The notes under the pieces were generated by a model that worked only from the letters and a program-made list of their open reading frames with translations, searched no databases and was not told where the DNA came from. From Streptosporangiaceae bacterium (GTDB taxonomy: Bacteria > Actinomycetota > Actinomycetes > Streptosporangiales > Streptosporangiaceae), in assembly GCA_019245115.1 (NCBI GenBank), contig JAFARZ010000366.1:1-39502 (forward strand): a DNA stretch of 39,502 nucleotides, in the 5' to 3' direction. Position 1 is the first letter of the stretch; the number at the start of each line of letters is the position of its first letter. The position numbers were made by a program, and so were the translations under genes. Positions 7,730-15,783 of the stretch are shown here, piece after piece.

Positions 7730-8635
7730 TTAGAGCTTTATAACGTGCCACACTCCGCCTTCGTCGTTGCCCTTCGCCTGGCCGGGCATCTTGTCATCGG
7801 CGTAGCGGTAGAGCGGATAGCCGTTGAGAGTGACCTGCCGGACCCCACCGGGCCTGATGATGGTCCCGATCTTGCCGGGCAGCATCATCATCATCGCGTC
7901 CGGAATCCGGACCGGCGCGACCACCGGCGGCCACTGTGCGGCGCAGCTTCCCGTACACGCCGAAGCTCCGCTGCCCGGCTTGTCCACGGAGTAGTAGTAC
8001 ACGGTCATCCCGTGCGGGTTGGCCAGCACCTTTCCGGCCGTGGTGGTCTCGGACTTCATCAGCCCGCCGGCGGCCGTGGCGGCCGCCATCTTGATGACAT
8101 GCCACTCGCCGGCCATACCGTTGCCGGTCACCTGGCCGGGCCGCTTGTCGCCGACGTATGTGTACATCGGGTACCCGTTGATGGTGACCTGATGCACGCC
8201 GCCCTGCCGGGTGATGGCCCCTATGTTGCCGGGCAGCGTGACTCCGCTGGGCGCCTGGACCGTGCCGGTGAGCGGAGGCCAGGTGGACGCGCAACTGCCG
8301 TTGCATGAGGACATGCCGCTGTGCGGCTTGTCTCCGGTGTAGTAGTACAGCGTCATCCCCTGACTGCTGGCCAGGATCGTGCCCGCGCTGGTGGTCTCGG
8401 TCTTCAGCGCCCCGCCTTGTGCGGTGGCGCCGGATCCGCTGTTGCCGTAGCCGCCATTGCCATCGCCGCTGCTGCCATAACCATCACCGCCCGACGCGCT
8501 GGCGGACGTGCTGCCGCCGGTACCGTAGGCGCCGCCCGCCCCGTTCGAGCCGCCGCCGCACGCCGAGACGGCCAGGACCGCGGCGATCATCGGTACTGCG
8601 ACCGCGCCGGCCGCACTCCATCGCGGGCTTCGCAT
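7730..8635 (-). CDS. Secreted lipoprotein with duplicated COG4315-type domain
   Basis: A 301-residue lipoprotein precursor. It has a signal peptide with lipobox VSAC (Cys about residue 26), a Gly/Ser-rich spacer to about residue 75, then two homologous domains of about 105 residues. Each domain contains an MTLYYYTGDKP or MTVYYYSVDKP strand, a CNGSCASTWPP or CTGSCAAQWPP Cys pair, a GYPMYTYVGDKRPGQ or GYPLYRYADDKMPGQ motif, and ends in WHVIK. This matches the 'secreted repeat' (Lipoprotein_15) family with its Yx(FWY)xxD motif; its role is unknown, with electron transfer or surface binding having been suggested. A good ribosome site (GGGAG) precedes the ATG at 8635. It is the first gene ahead of the ABC pair. 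Confidence 0.85.
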   Translation of the reverse strand: MRSPRWSAAGAVAVPMIAAVLAVSACGGGSNGAGGAYGTGGSTSASASGGDGYGSSGDGNGGYGNSGSGATAQGGALKTETTSAGTILASSQGMTLYYYTGDKPHSGMSSCNGSCASTWPPLTGTVQAPSGVTLPGNIGAITRQGGVHQVTINGYPMYTYVGDKRPGQVTGNGMAGEWHVIKMAAATAAGGLMKSETTTAGKVLANPHGMTVYYYSVDKPGSGASACTGSCAAQWPPVVAPVRIPDAMMMMLPGKIGTIIRPGGVRQVTLNGYPLYRYADDKMPGQAKGNDEGGVWHVIKL

Positions 8636-8752
8636 CGTGGTTCTCCCTTCGCCGGGTCAAGCCGTAATCAACGTCCTGCTCACTACTACGCATGTTTGCC
8701 GCTTTCAGACTGGTCGTGAGGGGTATGTAATGAGGCGGTAACCTCTGCAACC

Positions 8753-9709
8753 ATGAAGGTGAGCCTCCCCGGCGCCGCGGTATTGGTCTGCGGGTGCCTG
8801 GCCGCTGGTCTGGTGCTGGCGGCATGCACGTCGCCGTCACCGGCGGCGCGACGGGCGGCGGACGTGGTGACCGATCGGGCCCAGGCATCGGCCGCGGCGA
8901 AGGCGGCCGCCAGCCAGGCCGCGGCTCACAAGCTGGCCGTGGCCCGGGAAGCCGCGGCTCGTGCCGCCGCCGCGGCCGCGGCCAGGCCACGGGTCGACCT
9001 GACGCAGGTGCGGGCATCGGATGGATCGCTGGTGACCGTCGCTGTTTTCCGTGGGACGGTGCGATACGTCTTGCACGACGGCAGCGGGGACCCGTATGTG
9101 CCCCCGGGAATGGTGCGGGCCAGATCCGCCGTCGTGGGAGCGGAACGGCAGCGCCTGGTGGCCGCGTTCAACGGCGGGTTCAAGATGAGCGCCGGCGCGG
9201 GCGGGTACGAGCAGGAGGGCCACGTCTTCTACTCGCTGCACGCCGGTCTGGCCAGCCTGGTCATCGACCGGTCGGGTCAGGCCAGGATCGGCGTGTGGGG
9301 GCACGGCCTGCCGGTGCCCGGCGAGGACGTCTACAGCGTCCGGCAGAACCTCCAGCCGCTGGTCCTGAACGGCAAGCCCACCGGGGCGGCCTACGACTGG
9401 GGGCTGTGGGGCGCGACGCTGGGCGGCGGCGAGTACGTGGCGCGCAGCGCGGTGGGCGAGGATGCCGCCGGGAACCTCATCTACGTGGGAAGCATGTCCA
9501 CCACGCCGTCCGACCTGGCCCAGGCGCTGGCTCGCGAGGGCGCCCGGACGGCGATGGAACTCGACATCAACCCCGCGTGGGTCCAGCTAGATGTGGCCAG
9601 GACACCCGGCGGTACCCTGCACGCCGAGGTCTACGAGCAGCACCGCCCTGCGGATCAGTACCTGTACGGCTGGAGCCGGGACTTCTTCACGGTTGTGGCC
9701 CCGAGCTGA
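8753..9709 (+). CDS. Phosphodiester glycosidase family (NAGPA-like) lipoprotein
   Basis: A 318-residue exported protein. The signal peptide has a possible lipobox (LAAC, Cys 25). An Ala-rich, probably coiled linker spans residues 30-80. A C-terminal domain of about 230 residues carries hallmarks of the phosphodiester glycosidase (NAGPA, formerly DUF2233) fold: AAFNGGFKM, the QNLQPLVLNGKP strand and AMELDINPAWVQL. Family members cleave sugar-phosphodiester bonds; the bacterial substrate is unknown. It is transcribed divergently from the lipoprotein gene at 8635. The downstream 9710-9976 contains GC-rich inverted sequence and a possible promoter but no gene. Confidence 0.8.
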   Translation: MKVSLPGAAVLVCGCLAAGLVLAACTSPSPAARRAADVVTDRAQASAAAKAAASQAAAHKLAVAREAAARAAAAAAARPRVDLTQVRASDGSLVTVAVFRGTVRYVLHDGSGDPYVPPGMVRARSAVVGAERQRLVAAFNGGFKMSAGAGGYEQEGHVFYSLHAGLASLVIDRSGQARIGVWGHGLPVPGEDVYSVRQNLQPLVLNGKPTGAAYDWGLWGATLGGGEYVARSAVGEDAAGNLIYVGSMSTTPSDLAQALAREGARTAMELDINPAWVQLDVARTPGGTLHAEVYEQHRPADQYLYGWSRDFFTVVAPS

Positions 9710-9820
9710 GCGGCATCCGTGGAGGGCCGGATGCCGCCAGCCGGCCGGTCCGGCCGTTCCCCACCCTGCCGGCCGGGCCGCCCGGCTGATGTCACTGACA
9801 GTAGACGGCGCATGGGGCAC

Positions 9821-9852
9821 TTGACATCCTCAGGATTATGTAGACCTATATG
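9821..9852 (+). promoter_or_regulatory. Possible promoter of the LuxR-type gene
   Basis: A TTGACA hexamer at 9821-9826 is followed by AT-rich sequence containing TATATG at 9847-9852 (20-bp spacer) or ACCTAT at 9844 (17-bp spacer), in an otherwise GC-rich intergenic region 125 bp upstream of the regulator. The spacing is not ideal. Confidence 0.3.
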
Positions 9853-9976
9853 TAAGTCGCCCGCGCACTGACCGTCCCCGAGCTGGGGGATAGCGCTATT
9901 GTGTGCCTAAGTGTTACAAAAAAGGATCATTTAGTACGCAGGTCAGCTCCCTGGGGGGAACGAAATCCTAGCGACT

Positions 9977-12439
9977 TTGCCCCACGAGCCGAACAGCTTC
10001 GTCGGCCGCGAGTACGAGCTCGGCGAGCTGCACCGGTTGTTGCGTGGTACGCGTGTGCTGACTCTGTGCGGTCCGGGCGGTATAGGCAAGACACGGCTGG
10101 CCTTGCGCATCCTCAACGCGGCCGCCGCCGATTTCCCGGACGGTGTGTCGTTCGTCGAGCTGGCCGACCTCCGCCAGCCGGATCTGGTGGTGTCACGCAT
10201 CGCGACCGCCGTCGGTGTCACCGAGGAACCGGGCCGCCCGCTGCTGGACACCCTGGCCGACGCGCTGCGCGCGCGCAGGATGCTGCTGGCGATCGACAAC
10301 TGCGAGCACCTGATCGAGGCGTGCGCGCACGTCTGCCACTATCTGCTCGCCCGCGCGCCCCGGCTGAGGATGCTGACGACCAGCCGTGAGCCGCTGCATG
10401 TCGCGGCCGAGACGGTCTGGCAGGTGCGGCCGCTGTCGGTGGCGCCCACCGCGGGGGCCGATGATGTGTTCTCCTATGAGGCGGTCCGGCTGTTCGCCGA
10501 CCGGGCCGCCGCGTCCGTTCCGGGGTTCGCGGTGGGGCCGGCCAATGCCACCGCGGTCGCGGCGTTGTGCCTCGCGCTGGACGGGATGCCGCTGGCCATC
10601 GAACTGGCGGCGGCCCGGGTGCGCGCGCTGTCGGTGGAGGAGATCCGCGATCGGCTGGCGGACCGGTTCGGCCTGCTCACCAGCGGCAACCGGACAGCGC
10701 CGGAACGGCAGCGGACCCTGCGCGCCGCCATCGAGTGGAGCCACGAGCTGCTCACCGTTCCCGAGCAGGTACTGCTGCGACGGCTGTCGGTGTTCGCCGG
10801 GTGGTCGCTGGAAATGGCCGAGGAGGTGTGCGCCGACGAGGTGATCACGGCCGGGGAGATCCTCGACCTGATGGCCGCGCTGGTGGACAAGTCGCTGGTG
10901 GTACGCGAGGCCGAGGTGCTCGGCCAGGCGCGCTACCGGATGCTCGACACGATCCGCGAGTACGCCGCCGCCCGGCTGGCCGAGGCCGGTGAGGCGCCGC
11001 TGGTCCGGCGGCGGCTGCGCGACTACAGCGTCCGGGTGGCTGAGCTGAGCCATGCGGTCGGGATGGCCCAGACCCCGGCGCCATGGTCGGCCCGGGTGGA
11101 CGTGTTCCGCAGGTTCGACGTGGACTACGGCAACGTCGCGCAGGTCCTGAACGGCTGCCTGGCCGACGGCGACGCGGAATCAGGGCTGCGGCTGTGCACC
11201 GCGGCCAGGCCATGCTGGCTGGTACGAGGCAGCTACGCCGAAGGCGCTGGCTGGATAGACGCCTTCCTGCGGATGGACGCGCCCGGGATACCACCGGCCG
11301 TCCGCGGCGCCGCGCTGATCGGCAAGGCGCAGCTGTGCATGTCGCGGGATCCGGCCTCGGCCGAGCCGGACGCGGTCGCCGGGCTGGTGCTGTGCCGGAC
11401 CGCGGGCGACCAGTTCTGGACGGCCGCCGCGCTGAACCTGCTCAGCGAGATCGCCCTGCACACCGGACGCCCCGACGAAGCAGCGGCCCTGGCTGGCGAA
11501 GCGCTCTCGATAGCGCGCATGGCCGGCGACGCCTGGAACGAGGGATACGCGCTGGGCACCGAGGCGGCGGTCGCCGGGGTGCGCGGCAAGCTGCGTGAAG
11601 CACAGCAACTCGCCGACGCCGCGATCGGCATCATGCGAGACATCGACCAGCAGTGGGGCGTCGCCCGGACCCTGCTGGGCCTCGGCGATCTGGCCCGTCT
11701 GCGCGGCGACCCCGACAACGCCAGCCGCCACTACCTCCAGGCACTGCCCATCCTGCGGGAAGTCGACGCGCGCCCGGAAACCGCGCGCTGCCTGGCGGGC
11801 CTCGGCCGGGTGGCCATCGACCTCGGCTCGTTCGACCTGGCCCGCGAGCACCTCAGCGACAGCCTGCGGCTGTGTGATCGCACCGGCGCGAGGATCGGCG
11901 TGGCGCGCGGACTGGCGTCCTTCGCCGGTCTCGCGCTGGCGGAGGGGCGGCCGGAACTGGCGGTGCGGCTGATCGCCGCGGCGAGCGCGCTGCGGGAGGT
12001 GGCCGGCCTGCGCGCGCTGCCGGGCGCCCAGACCGAGCGGTACCTGGCCGCGGCCCGTCACCTCGGCGAACCTGTCGTCGCCCGGCTGTGGGCGCAGGGC
12101 CGGGCGATGAGCGCCGATCAGGCGGTCAAGCTAGCCCTGGAGACCCCGATCGCATCGGTGGAATCCAGCTCCAGAAGCGAGGATGAGACGACCGATGCGG
12201 TCGTGCCCGCGATCGCGGGGTCGCTGACGCCGCGGGAGCGGGAGATCGTCGCACTGATCGCCAGCGGACGCAGCAACAAGGCCATCGCCGCGGAACTCGT
12301 GATCAGCCCGGCCACCGCCGCGCGGCACGTGGCCAACATCCTCGCCAAGCTCGGGTTCAGCTCACGATCCCAGGTCGCGGCGTGGGCGGCTGGCAAGCAC
12401 CTCGACCGCATCCAGCCGCCAGGCGGCCGCCGACGTTGA
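9977..12439 (+). CDS. LuxR-family regulator with NB-ARC-like ATPase and TPR region
   Basis: A large regulator of 820 residues. The AAA/NB-ARC-like ATPase has Walker A GPGGIGKTR (residues 32-40), Walker B MLLAIDNCEHL (about 102-112), and a sensor block TTSREPL. A helical TPR-like middle spans about residues 300-700, with repeated A-rich helices. The C-terminal LuxR/NarL helix-turn-helix is at about 748-808 (SLTPREREIVALIASGRSNKA split, then ATAARHVANILAKLGF). It probably binds DNA in response to a ligand sensed by the TPR/ATPase part; its targets are unknown. The start is TTG 9977, beginning MPHEPNSFVGRE as in relatives. A stop at 9932 and no ATG or GTG in between leave little choice, although GGGGGG lies 17 bp away, which is long. 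Confidence 0.85.
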   Translation: MPHEPNSFVGREYELGELHRLLRGTRVLTLCGPGGIGKTRLALRILNAAAADFPDGVSFVELADLRQPDLVVSRIATAVGVTEEPGRPLLDTLADALRARRMLLAIDNCEHLIEACAHVCHYLLARAPRLRMLTTSREPLHVAAETVWQVRPLSVAPTAGADDVFSYEAVRLFADRAAASVPGFAVGPANATAVAALCLALDGMPLAIELAAARVRALSVEEIRDRLADRFGLLTSGNRTAPERQRTLRAAIEWSHELLTVPEQVLLRRLSVFAGWSLEMAEEVCADEVITAGEILDLMAALVDKSLVVREAEVLGQARYRMLDTIREYAAARLAEAGEAPLVRRRLRDYSVRVAELSHAVGMAQTPAPWSARVDVFRRFDVDYGNVAQVLNGCLADGDAESGLRLCTAARPCWLVRGSYAEGAGWIDAFLRMDAPGIPPAVRGAALIGKAQLCMSRDPASAEPDAVAGLVLCRTAGDQFWTAAALNLLSEIALHTGRPDEAAALAGEALSIARMAGDAWNEGYALGTEAAVAGVRGKLREAQQLADAAIGIMRDIDQQWGVARTLLGLGDLARLRGDPDNASRHYLQALPILREVDARPETARCLAGLGRVAIDLGSFDLAREHLSDSLRLCDRTGARIGVARGLASFAGLALAEGRPELAVRLIAAASALREVAGLRALPGAQTERYLAAARHLGEPVVARLWAQGRAMSADQAVKLALETPIASVESSSRSEDETTDAVVPAIAGSLTPREREIVALIASGRSNKAIAAELVISPATAARHVANILAKLGFSSRSQVAAWAAGKHLDRIQPPGGRRR

Positions 12440-12509
12440 TCTGACGTCGCGCGTCACCCGCGCAACTGTTCAACGTTGGCGTCAGCGATCCGATTCGGAT
12501 CCTTGTTCG

Positions 12510-12559
12510 GATGGATGTGGCAGCCACCCGGTTATAACCGGGTGGCTGCCACATCCATC
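12510..12559. terminator. Perfect 50-bp palindrome downstream of the LuxR-type gene
   Basis: Two 25-bp arms (12510-12534 and 12535-12559) are exact reverse complements with no spacer, centred on GGTTATAACC. It begins 70 bp after the regulator stop. No T tract follows, as is common for actinomycete terminators. A protein-binding or cruciform role is also possible. Confidence 0.7.
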
Positions 12560-12645
12560 TAGTCGCGGTCCGGGCGCGCCCTGATGCAGGCGGGATAAGC
12601 CGGCCCGCGGCGATCCCGGGGGTTACACGGCCAGGAGGCCGTGGT

Positions 12646-12658
12646 ACCACCGCCGTTC
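12646..12658. repeat. AACGGCGGTGG motif, occurrence 2 (inverted)
   Basis: ACCACCGCCGTTC, the reverse complement of the motif at 5176-5191. It lies in the gap between the LuxR-type gene and the small membrane gene. Confidence 0.4.
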
Positions 12659-12739
12659 ATTGTAAAGCTCGTTTGACTTTTGGGTGGGTGTCAAGCATGC
12701 TTGTCAGTGACAAGGGTGCCTGACAGAGGGCGGATCATC

Positions 12740-12946
12740 ATGAAGTGGTGGTATCTGGTCACCGGGCTCGTCGCGGCGTTCGTCGCGGGCAGCGCGATCG
12801 CGCTGGCGATCAGGCAGGGCAGCTGGGGGCCGGTGGTCTCCGTGGCATGGCTTCCGGCGGTGTTCGCGGGGGTGCGGCCAGGCTCGTCACGGCGGTGCGT
12901 GTCCCTGTGCCCGCGCTTTTCCCGTCGGCGTGCGCCGGTCCGGTGA
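12740..12946 (+). CDS. Small membrane protein, hypothetical
   Basis: A 68-residue product from the ATG at 12740 (MKWWYLVTG). It has two closely spaced hydrophobic segments (about residues 4-24 and 30-45) and a basic tail rich in Arg and Ser. The tail reads like out-of-frame sequence, so the 3' end may be frameshifted from a longer ancestor. It lies 13 bp upstream of the XRE gene on the same strand and is probably the first gene of a three-gene cassette with it. No family recognised. Confidence 0.5.
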   Translation: MKWWYLVTGLVAAFVAGSAIALAIRQGSWGPVVSVAWLPAVFAGVRPGSSRRCVSLCPRFSRRRAPVR

Positions 12947-12959
12947 GCTGCCGGGCCGG

Positions 12960-13157
12960 ATGAAGAACATCGTGCGCGAACTGCGGACGCAGCGGGGGCT
13001 GGCCCAGGGGCAGCTGGCCCAGGCGATGGGGGTGTCCCGGCAGACGATCAACTCGATCGAGAACGATCGGTACACCCCTTCGCTTCCGCTGGCCATCGCA
13101 CTGGCCCGGTACTTCGGCGTCACGGTCGAGGAGATGTTCGACGATGAAGGTTTGTAG
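12960..13157 (+). CDS. XRE-family helix-turn-helix regulator, small
   Basis: A 65-residue protein that is essentially one Cro/C1-type HTH domain: RELRTQRGLAQGQLAQAMG, SRQTINSIENDRYTPSLPLA, then FGVTVEEMF. This compact type (YdaS/YgzD-like) often regulates a neighbouring membrane protein. The ATG at 12960 gives the usual MKNIVRELR start. The stop overlaps the next gene's ATG (13144) by 14 bp, pointing to coupled translation. Confidence 0.85.
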   Translation: MKNIVRELRTQRGLAQGQLAQAMGVSRQTINSIENDRYTPSLPLAIALARYFGVTVEEMFDDEGL

Positions 13158-13542
13158 CCAGGCGGTCATGCGCTCGAAGTGGTTCCTGCCGGCCACCAGC
13201 GTCACCCTCGGCGTGGTCGCGCTGGCAGCGTTCTGGCTGGGCGGCCACCCGGGCGAGGGAGTCTACGGGCTTGTGGTCATGACCGGCTTCGGGGCGTTCG
13301 TCCTGTTCGCCGGGCGCAGCGAAACCATCCGGGGGCTGCGGGGCGACGGCCGGGACGAGCGGTTCGCCCAGATCGACCTGCGGGCCACAGCGGTGGCCGG
13401 GCTCGCGCTGATCGTCACCTTGATCGTGGCGTGGCTGACCGAGGTCGCGCGCGGCCACAGCGGAAGTCCGTATGACTGGCTGGGCGGCATCGGCGGCCTC
13501 GCCTACATGCTCGCCACCGCGTACTTCCGGTGGCGCGGGTAG
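13144..13542 (+). CDS. Membrane protein paired with the XRE regulator
   Basis: Membrane protein of 132 residues from the ATG at 13144, or 124 from ATG 13168 (MRSKWFLPATS), which looks more like a natural N-terminus. Helices lie around FLPATSVTLGVVALAAFWLGG, GVYGLVVMTGFGAFVLFAG and AVAGLALIVTLIVAWL. A cytosolic loop carries SETIRGLRGDGRDERFAQID, typical of DUF2178-like proteins that accompany small XRE regulators. The function is unknown. It overlaps the XRE gene by 14 bp, so the pair is one transcription unit. Confidence 0.75.
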   Translation: MKVCSQAVMRSKWFLPATSVTLGVVALAAFWLGGHPGEGVYGLVVMTGFGAFVLFAGRSETIRGLRGDGRDERFAQIDLRATAVAGLALIVTLIVAWLTEVARGHSGSPYDWLGGIGGLAYMLATAYFRWRG

Positions 13543-13579
13543 TGTCCTGGCGGCACCAAGGGAGCCCTAAGCTCTGGGC

Positions 13580-14686
13580 ATGGACGTGGTGCGGATCGGC
13601 ATACTCGGGACGGCGCGGATCATTGAGAAGGCGCTGATCCGAGCGGCGGGGAACGTTCCCGAGGTGACAGTGGCCGCCGTGGCCGCGCGGGACGGGACCC
13701 GAGCCGAGGCGTTCGCGCTGCGGCATGGGATTCCGCTGGCTTACGGTTCCTACGACGAACTTGTGGCCGACCCGAGCATTGACGCGATATACAACCCGCT
13801 GCCCAATTCACTGCACGGTCCGTGGACGCTGCAAGCCATCACCGCCGGAAAGCACGTATTGTGCGAGAAGCCGTTCACGTCGAACGAGGCGGAGGCGGCG
13901 CTGGTGGCGGAGGCGGCAGGCACCTCGGGCCTGGTGGTCATGGAGGCCATGCACTACCGGTACCACCCGCTGATCCGCCGGCTGCGCGAGGTGGTGCGGA
14001 CGCTCGGAGCCATACAGCACATCCAGTGCTGGACGAATTTCGTTATCGAGGATCCACGAGACATCCGGTACGACTACGCGCTCGGCGGCGGGGCGCTCAT
14101 GGACGGCGGCTGTTACGCGCTTGACTGTATGCGGCTGCTGACTGACTCCGGGGGCGGGGGCGGCTCCGGCGGCTCCGGCGGCTCCGCGGGCGGGGGCGGG
14201 GGCGGCTCCGGCGGCGAGGAGCCGTCGGTGACCGCGGCGCTCGCCGATCCGCTGCCAGACGGGCTCGTCGACCGGAGCATGGCGGCACGGCTGGCGTTTC
14301 CCGGCGGCGCCACCGGCTGGTTCGAGTCGGCCTACACCCGGGACGGCGAGTTCCGCGCCGACGTACATGTCACGTGCGAGCACGGGACCGCCTGGGTGCG
14401 CAACTTCATCATGGCGCACGCGGGACATCTGGCCGTCCGCGGAGACGGGGCGGTTCCCGGCGATGCGGCCGGCGAAGGCGCTCACGGCGATGCGGTCGGC
14501 GAGTCACCGGGCATAGACGGGGCCGTCACGGGTGGGAGCGGGGACAGCAGCTACACGTGGCAACTGCGTGCCTTCGTTCATGCGGTGAAGGCCGGGGCAT
14601 CGGTGGAGACCTCGGCCGCGCACGCGGTTACCACCATGCGACTCATCGACAGCGTCTACCGGGAGGCCGGCCTGCCGCCTCGATGA
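13580..14686 (+). CDS. Gfo/Idh/MocA-family oxidoreductase with low-complexity insertions
   Basis: NAD(P)-dependent dehydrogenase of 368 residues. The Rossmann fold begins RIGILGTARI. The family Lys motif is CEKPF (residues 95-99), and the C-terminal sheet domain includes GGGALMDGGCYALD. Such enzymes oxidise or reduce sugars and inositols; the substrate cannot be read here. Two inserts are odd: an almost pure Gly/Ser stretch at residues 191-212 (14150-14215), and a Gly/Asp/Ala-rich stretch at about 282-320 made of imperfect GDAxGEGxHGDAVGE duplications. Both fall in surface loops of the C-terminal domain and look like repeat-driven expansions. The frame stays open throughout. Confidence 0.85.
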   Translation: MDVVRIGILGTARIIEKALIRAAGNVPEVTVAAVAARDGTRAEAFALRHGIPLAYGSYDELVADPSIDAIYNPLPNSLHGPWTLQAITAGKHVLCEKPFTSNEAEAALVAEAAGTSGLVVMEAMHYRYHPLIRRLREVVRTLGAIQHIQCWTNFVIEDPRDIRYDYALGGGALMDGGCYALDCMRLLTDSGGGGGSGGSGGSAGGGGGGSGGEEPSVTAALADPLPDGLVDRSMAARLAFPGGATGWFESAYTRDGEFRADVHVTCEHGTAWVRNFIMAHAGHLAVRGDGAVPGDAAGEGAHGDAVGESPGIDGAVTGGSGDSSYTWQLRAFVHAVKAGASVETSAAHAVTTMRLIDSVYREAGLPPR

Positions 14687-14857
14687 AAGGGCTCGATGAA
14701 CGGCGGCGGGGTCGATGAACGGGCCTGTCTAGCCTTGGAGCCTGGGGAGCCCTACTCGCAGCGGACTCCCAGTCTCGCAACATCCGGAAATCGCCGATAT
14801 GTCCGCTATGGTGGTGGCGGAGCGGCTGAGGGAAAGGATGCTGGAGGCGACTGAGGA

Positions 14858-15061
14858 ATGAGGGAAGAACTAGCCGGTGCCACGTGGCGCAAAGCAAAGG
14901 CCAGCGGTCCCAACGGCGGTCAGTGCGTCGAGGTCGGGATCACCCCAGCCCGGCGGGTCGTGGGTGTTCGCGACAGCAAGAACCGAGATGGCGGAGCGCT
15001 CGTCGTTTCCGCGGAAGCATGGCGAGCGTTTCTCGCGATGGTGGTCGCAGACGAGGGGTAG
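14858..15061 (+). CDS. DUF397 domain protein, orphan
   Basis: A 67-residue protein with the DUF397 pattern: ATWRKAKASGPNGGQCVEV, VRDSKNRDGGALVVS and AWRAFLAMV. GGAGG at 14843-14847 lies 10 bp before the ATG. DUF397 proteins usually follow an Scr1-type XRE regulator (compare 34235-35238 in this window) and may act as its partner or antitoxin. No such regulator adjoins this one, so it is an orphan; its role is uncertain. Confidence 0.8.
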   Translation: MREELAGATWRKAKASGPNGGQCVEVGITPARRVVGVRDSKNRDGGALVVSAEAWRAFLAMVVADEG

Positions 15062-15189
15062 CAAAACCGATATCTAACGTTTTACCGAGCGTTTTGGGGA
15101 GAACGGGGCGGGGCGGCGTCCGCGGGGTGTTCGCGGGGCGGGCGCCGCGGGATTTAGTGGGCCTTCCAGTATTAAGCCGAGTTTCCGGC

Positions 15190-15225
15190 GTGAACGTGAA
15201 CGTGAACGTGAACGTGAACGTGAAC
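15190..15225. repeat. Hexanucleotide microsatellite (GTGAAC)6
   Basis: Six uninterrupted GTGAAC copies in non-coding DNA, adjoining repeat copy B. A similar hexamer tract (GGCAAC) ends the window. Confidence 0.95.
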
Positions 15226-15230
15226 GAGCA

Positions 15231-15490
15231 CGCGAACGCCCGCCGGTTTTGCGGGGAACGCCTGCCGGTTTCGCGGGGATATGGCCCGATATGCGGAGGT
15301 AGTCGCGCTGGGCAACGCGGAAGAAAAGGGCTCCGCGGAGGAAAGTGCGCCGGTTTCCGGCGCCTTTTCTTCCAGAAGACCCCTATCTTCCACGAAATGA
15401 CTAGCCGATGTGCCCGCTATGCGGCGATACGCGCAAATTCCTCAGGTGGGGCGCGGCATTCCAGCGAAGGCGGAATGACCCATTTGCGTA
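15231..15490 (-). repeat. Dispersed palindromic repeat, copy B (inverted)
   Basis: The reverse complement of this stretch aligns with copies A and C over almost its whole length. The outer hairpin is at 15319-15391 (GGAAGAAAAGGG against CCCCTATCTTCC) and the inner hairpin at 15339-15372, with perfect GCGCCGG/CCGGCGC arms around TTT. The conserved tail lies at 15264-15300, and the opposite flank carries CGCGGCATTCCAGCGAAGGCGG near 15451. No open frame runs through it. The gap 15062-15613 holds only this repeat and the microsatellite. Confidence 0.75.
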
Positions 15491-15613
15491 TTCGGCGGTT
15501 CGGCGAGTGATTTGTTCCGTTCATTCTCGCCGCGAGAGCGCGTCGTTATAAGTCATGAAATATCGGGCACGACGTACGGGGCGCTTCGCGGGACCACGGC
15601 GCAGGGTTGTGGG

Positions 15614-15783
15614 GTGAGTTAGACCGGTGGGGGGAGTTCGGGGGGAGCCGCGGGAGATCAGGGTGATGGGGTGGGTTAGATGGGTGGGGGGAGTTCGGGG
15701 GAGCCGCGGGAGATCAGGGTGGTTAGGTGGGTTAGACCGGATGGGGGGAGTTCGCCGGAGCCGCGAGGGATCAGGGTGGTGGG
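15614..15783. repeat. 57-bp tandem repeat reaching into the LacI gene
   Basis: Three units of about 57 bp start at 15614, 15671 and 15727, each with GGGGGGAGTTCG and GAGCCGCG blocks ending in ATCAGGGTG. The LacI stop codon (15676) lies in the middle unit, so the third unit and part of the second are translated as the protein's C-terminal tail. Confidence 0.85.

Noticed and set aside
14790..14830. Fragment of the dispersed repeat (CCGATATGTCCGCTATG)
   Set aside because: About 20 bp resemble copy B, but the match is too short and without the hairpin to be called a fourth copy.
15614..15783. 57-bp repeats as CRISPR
   Set aside because: They are plain tandem copies without variable spacers, and partly coding.
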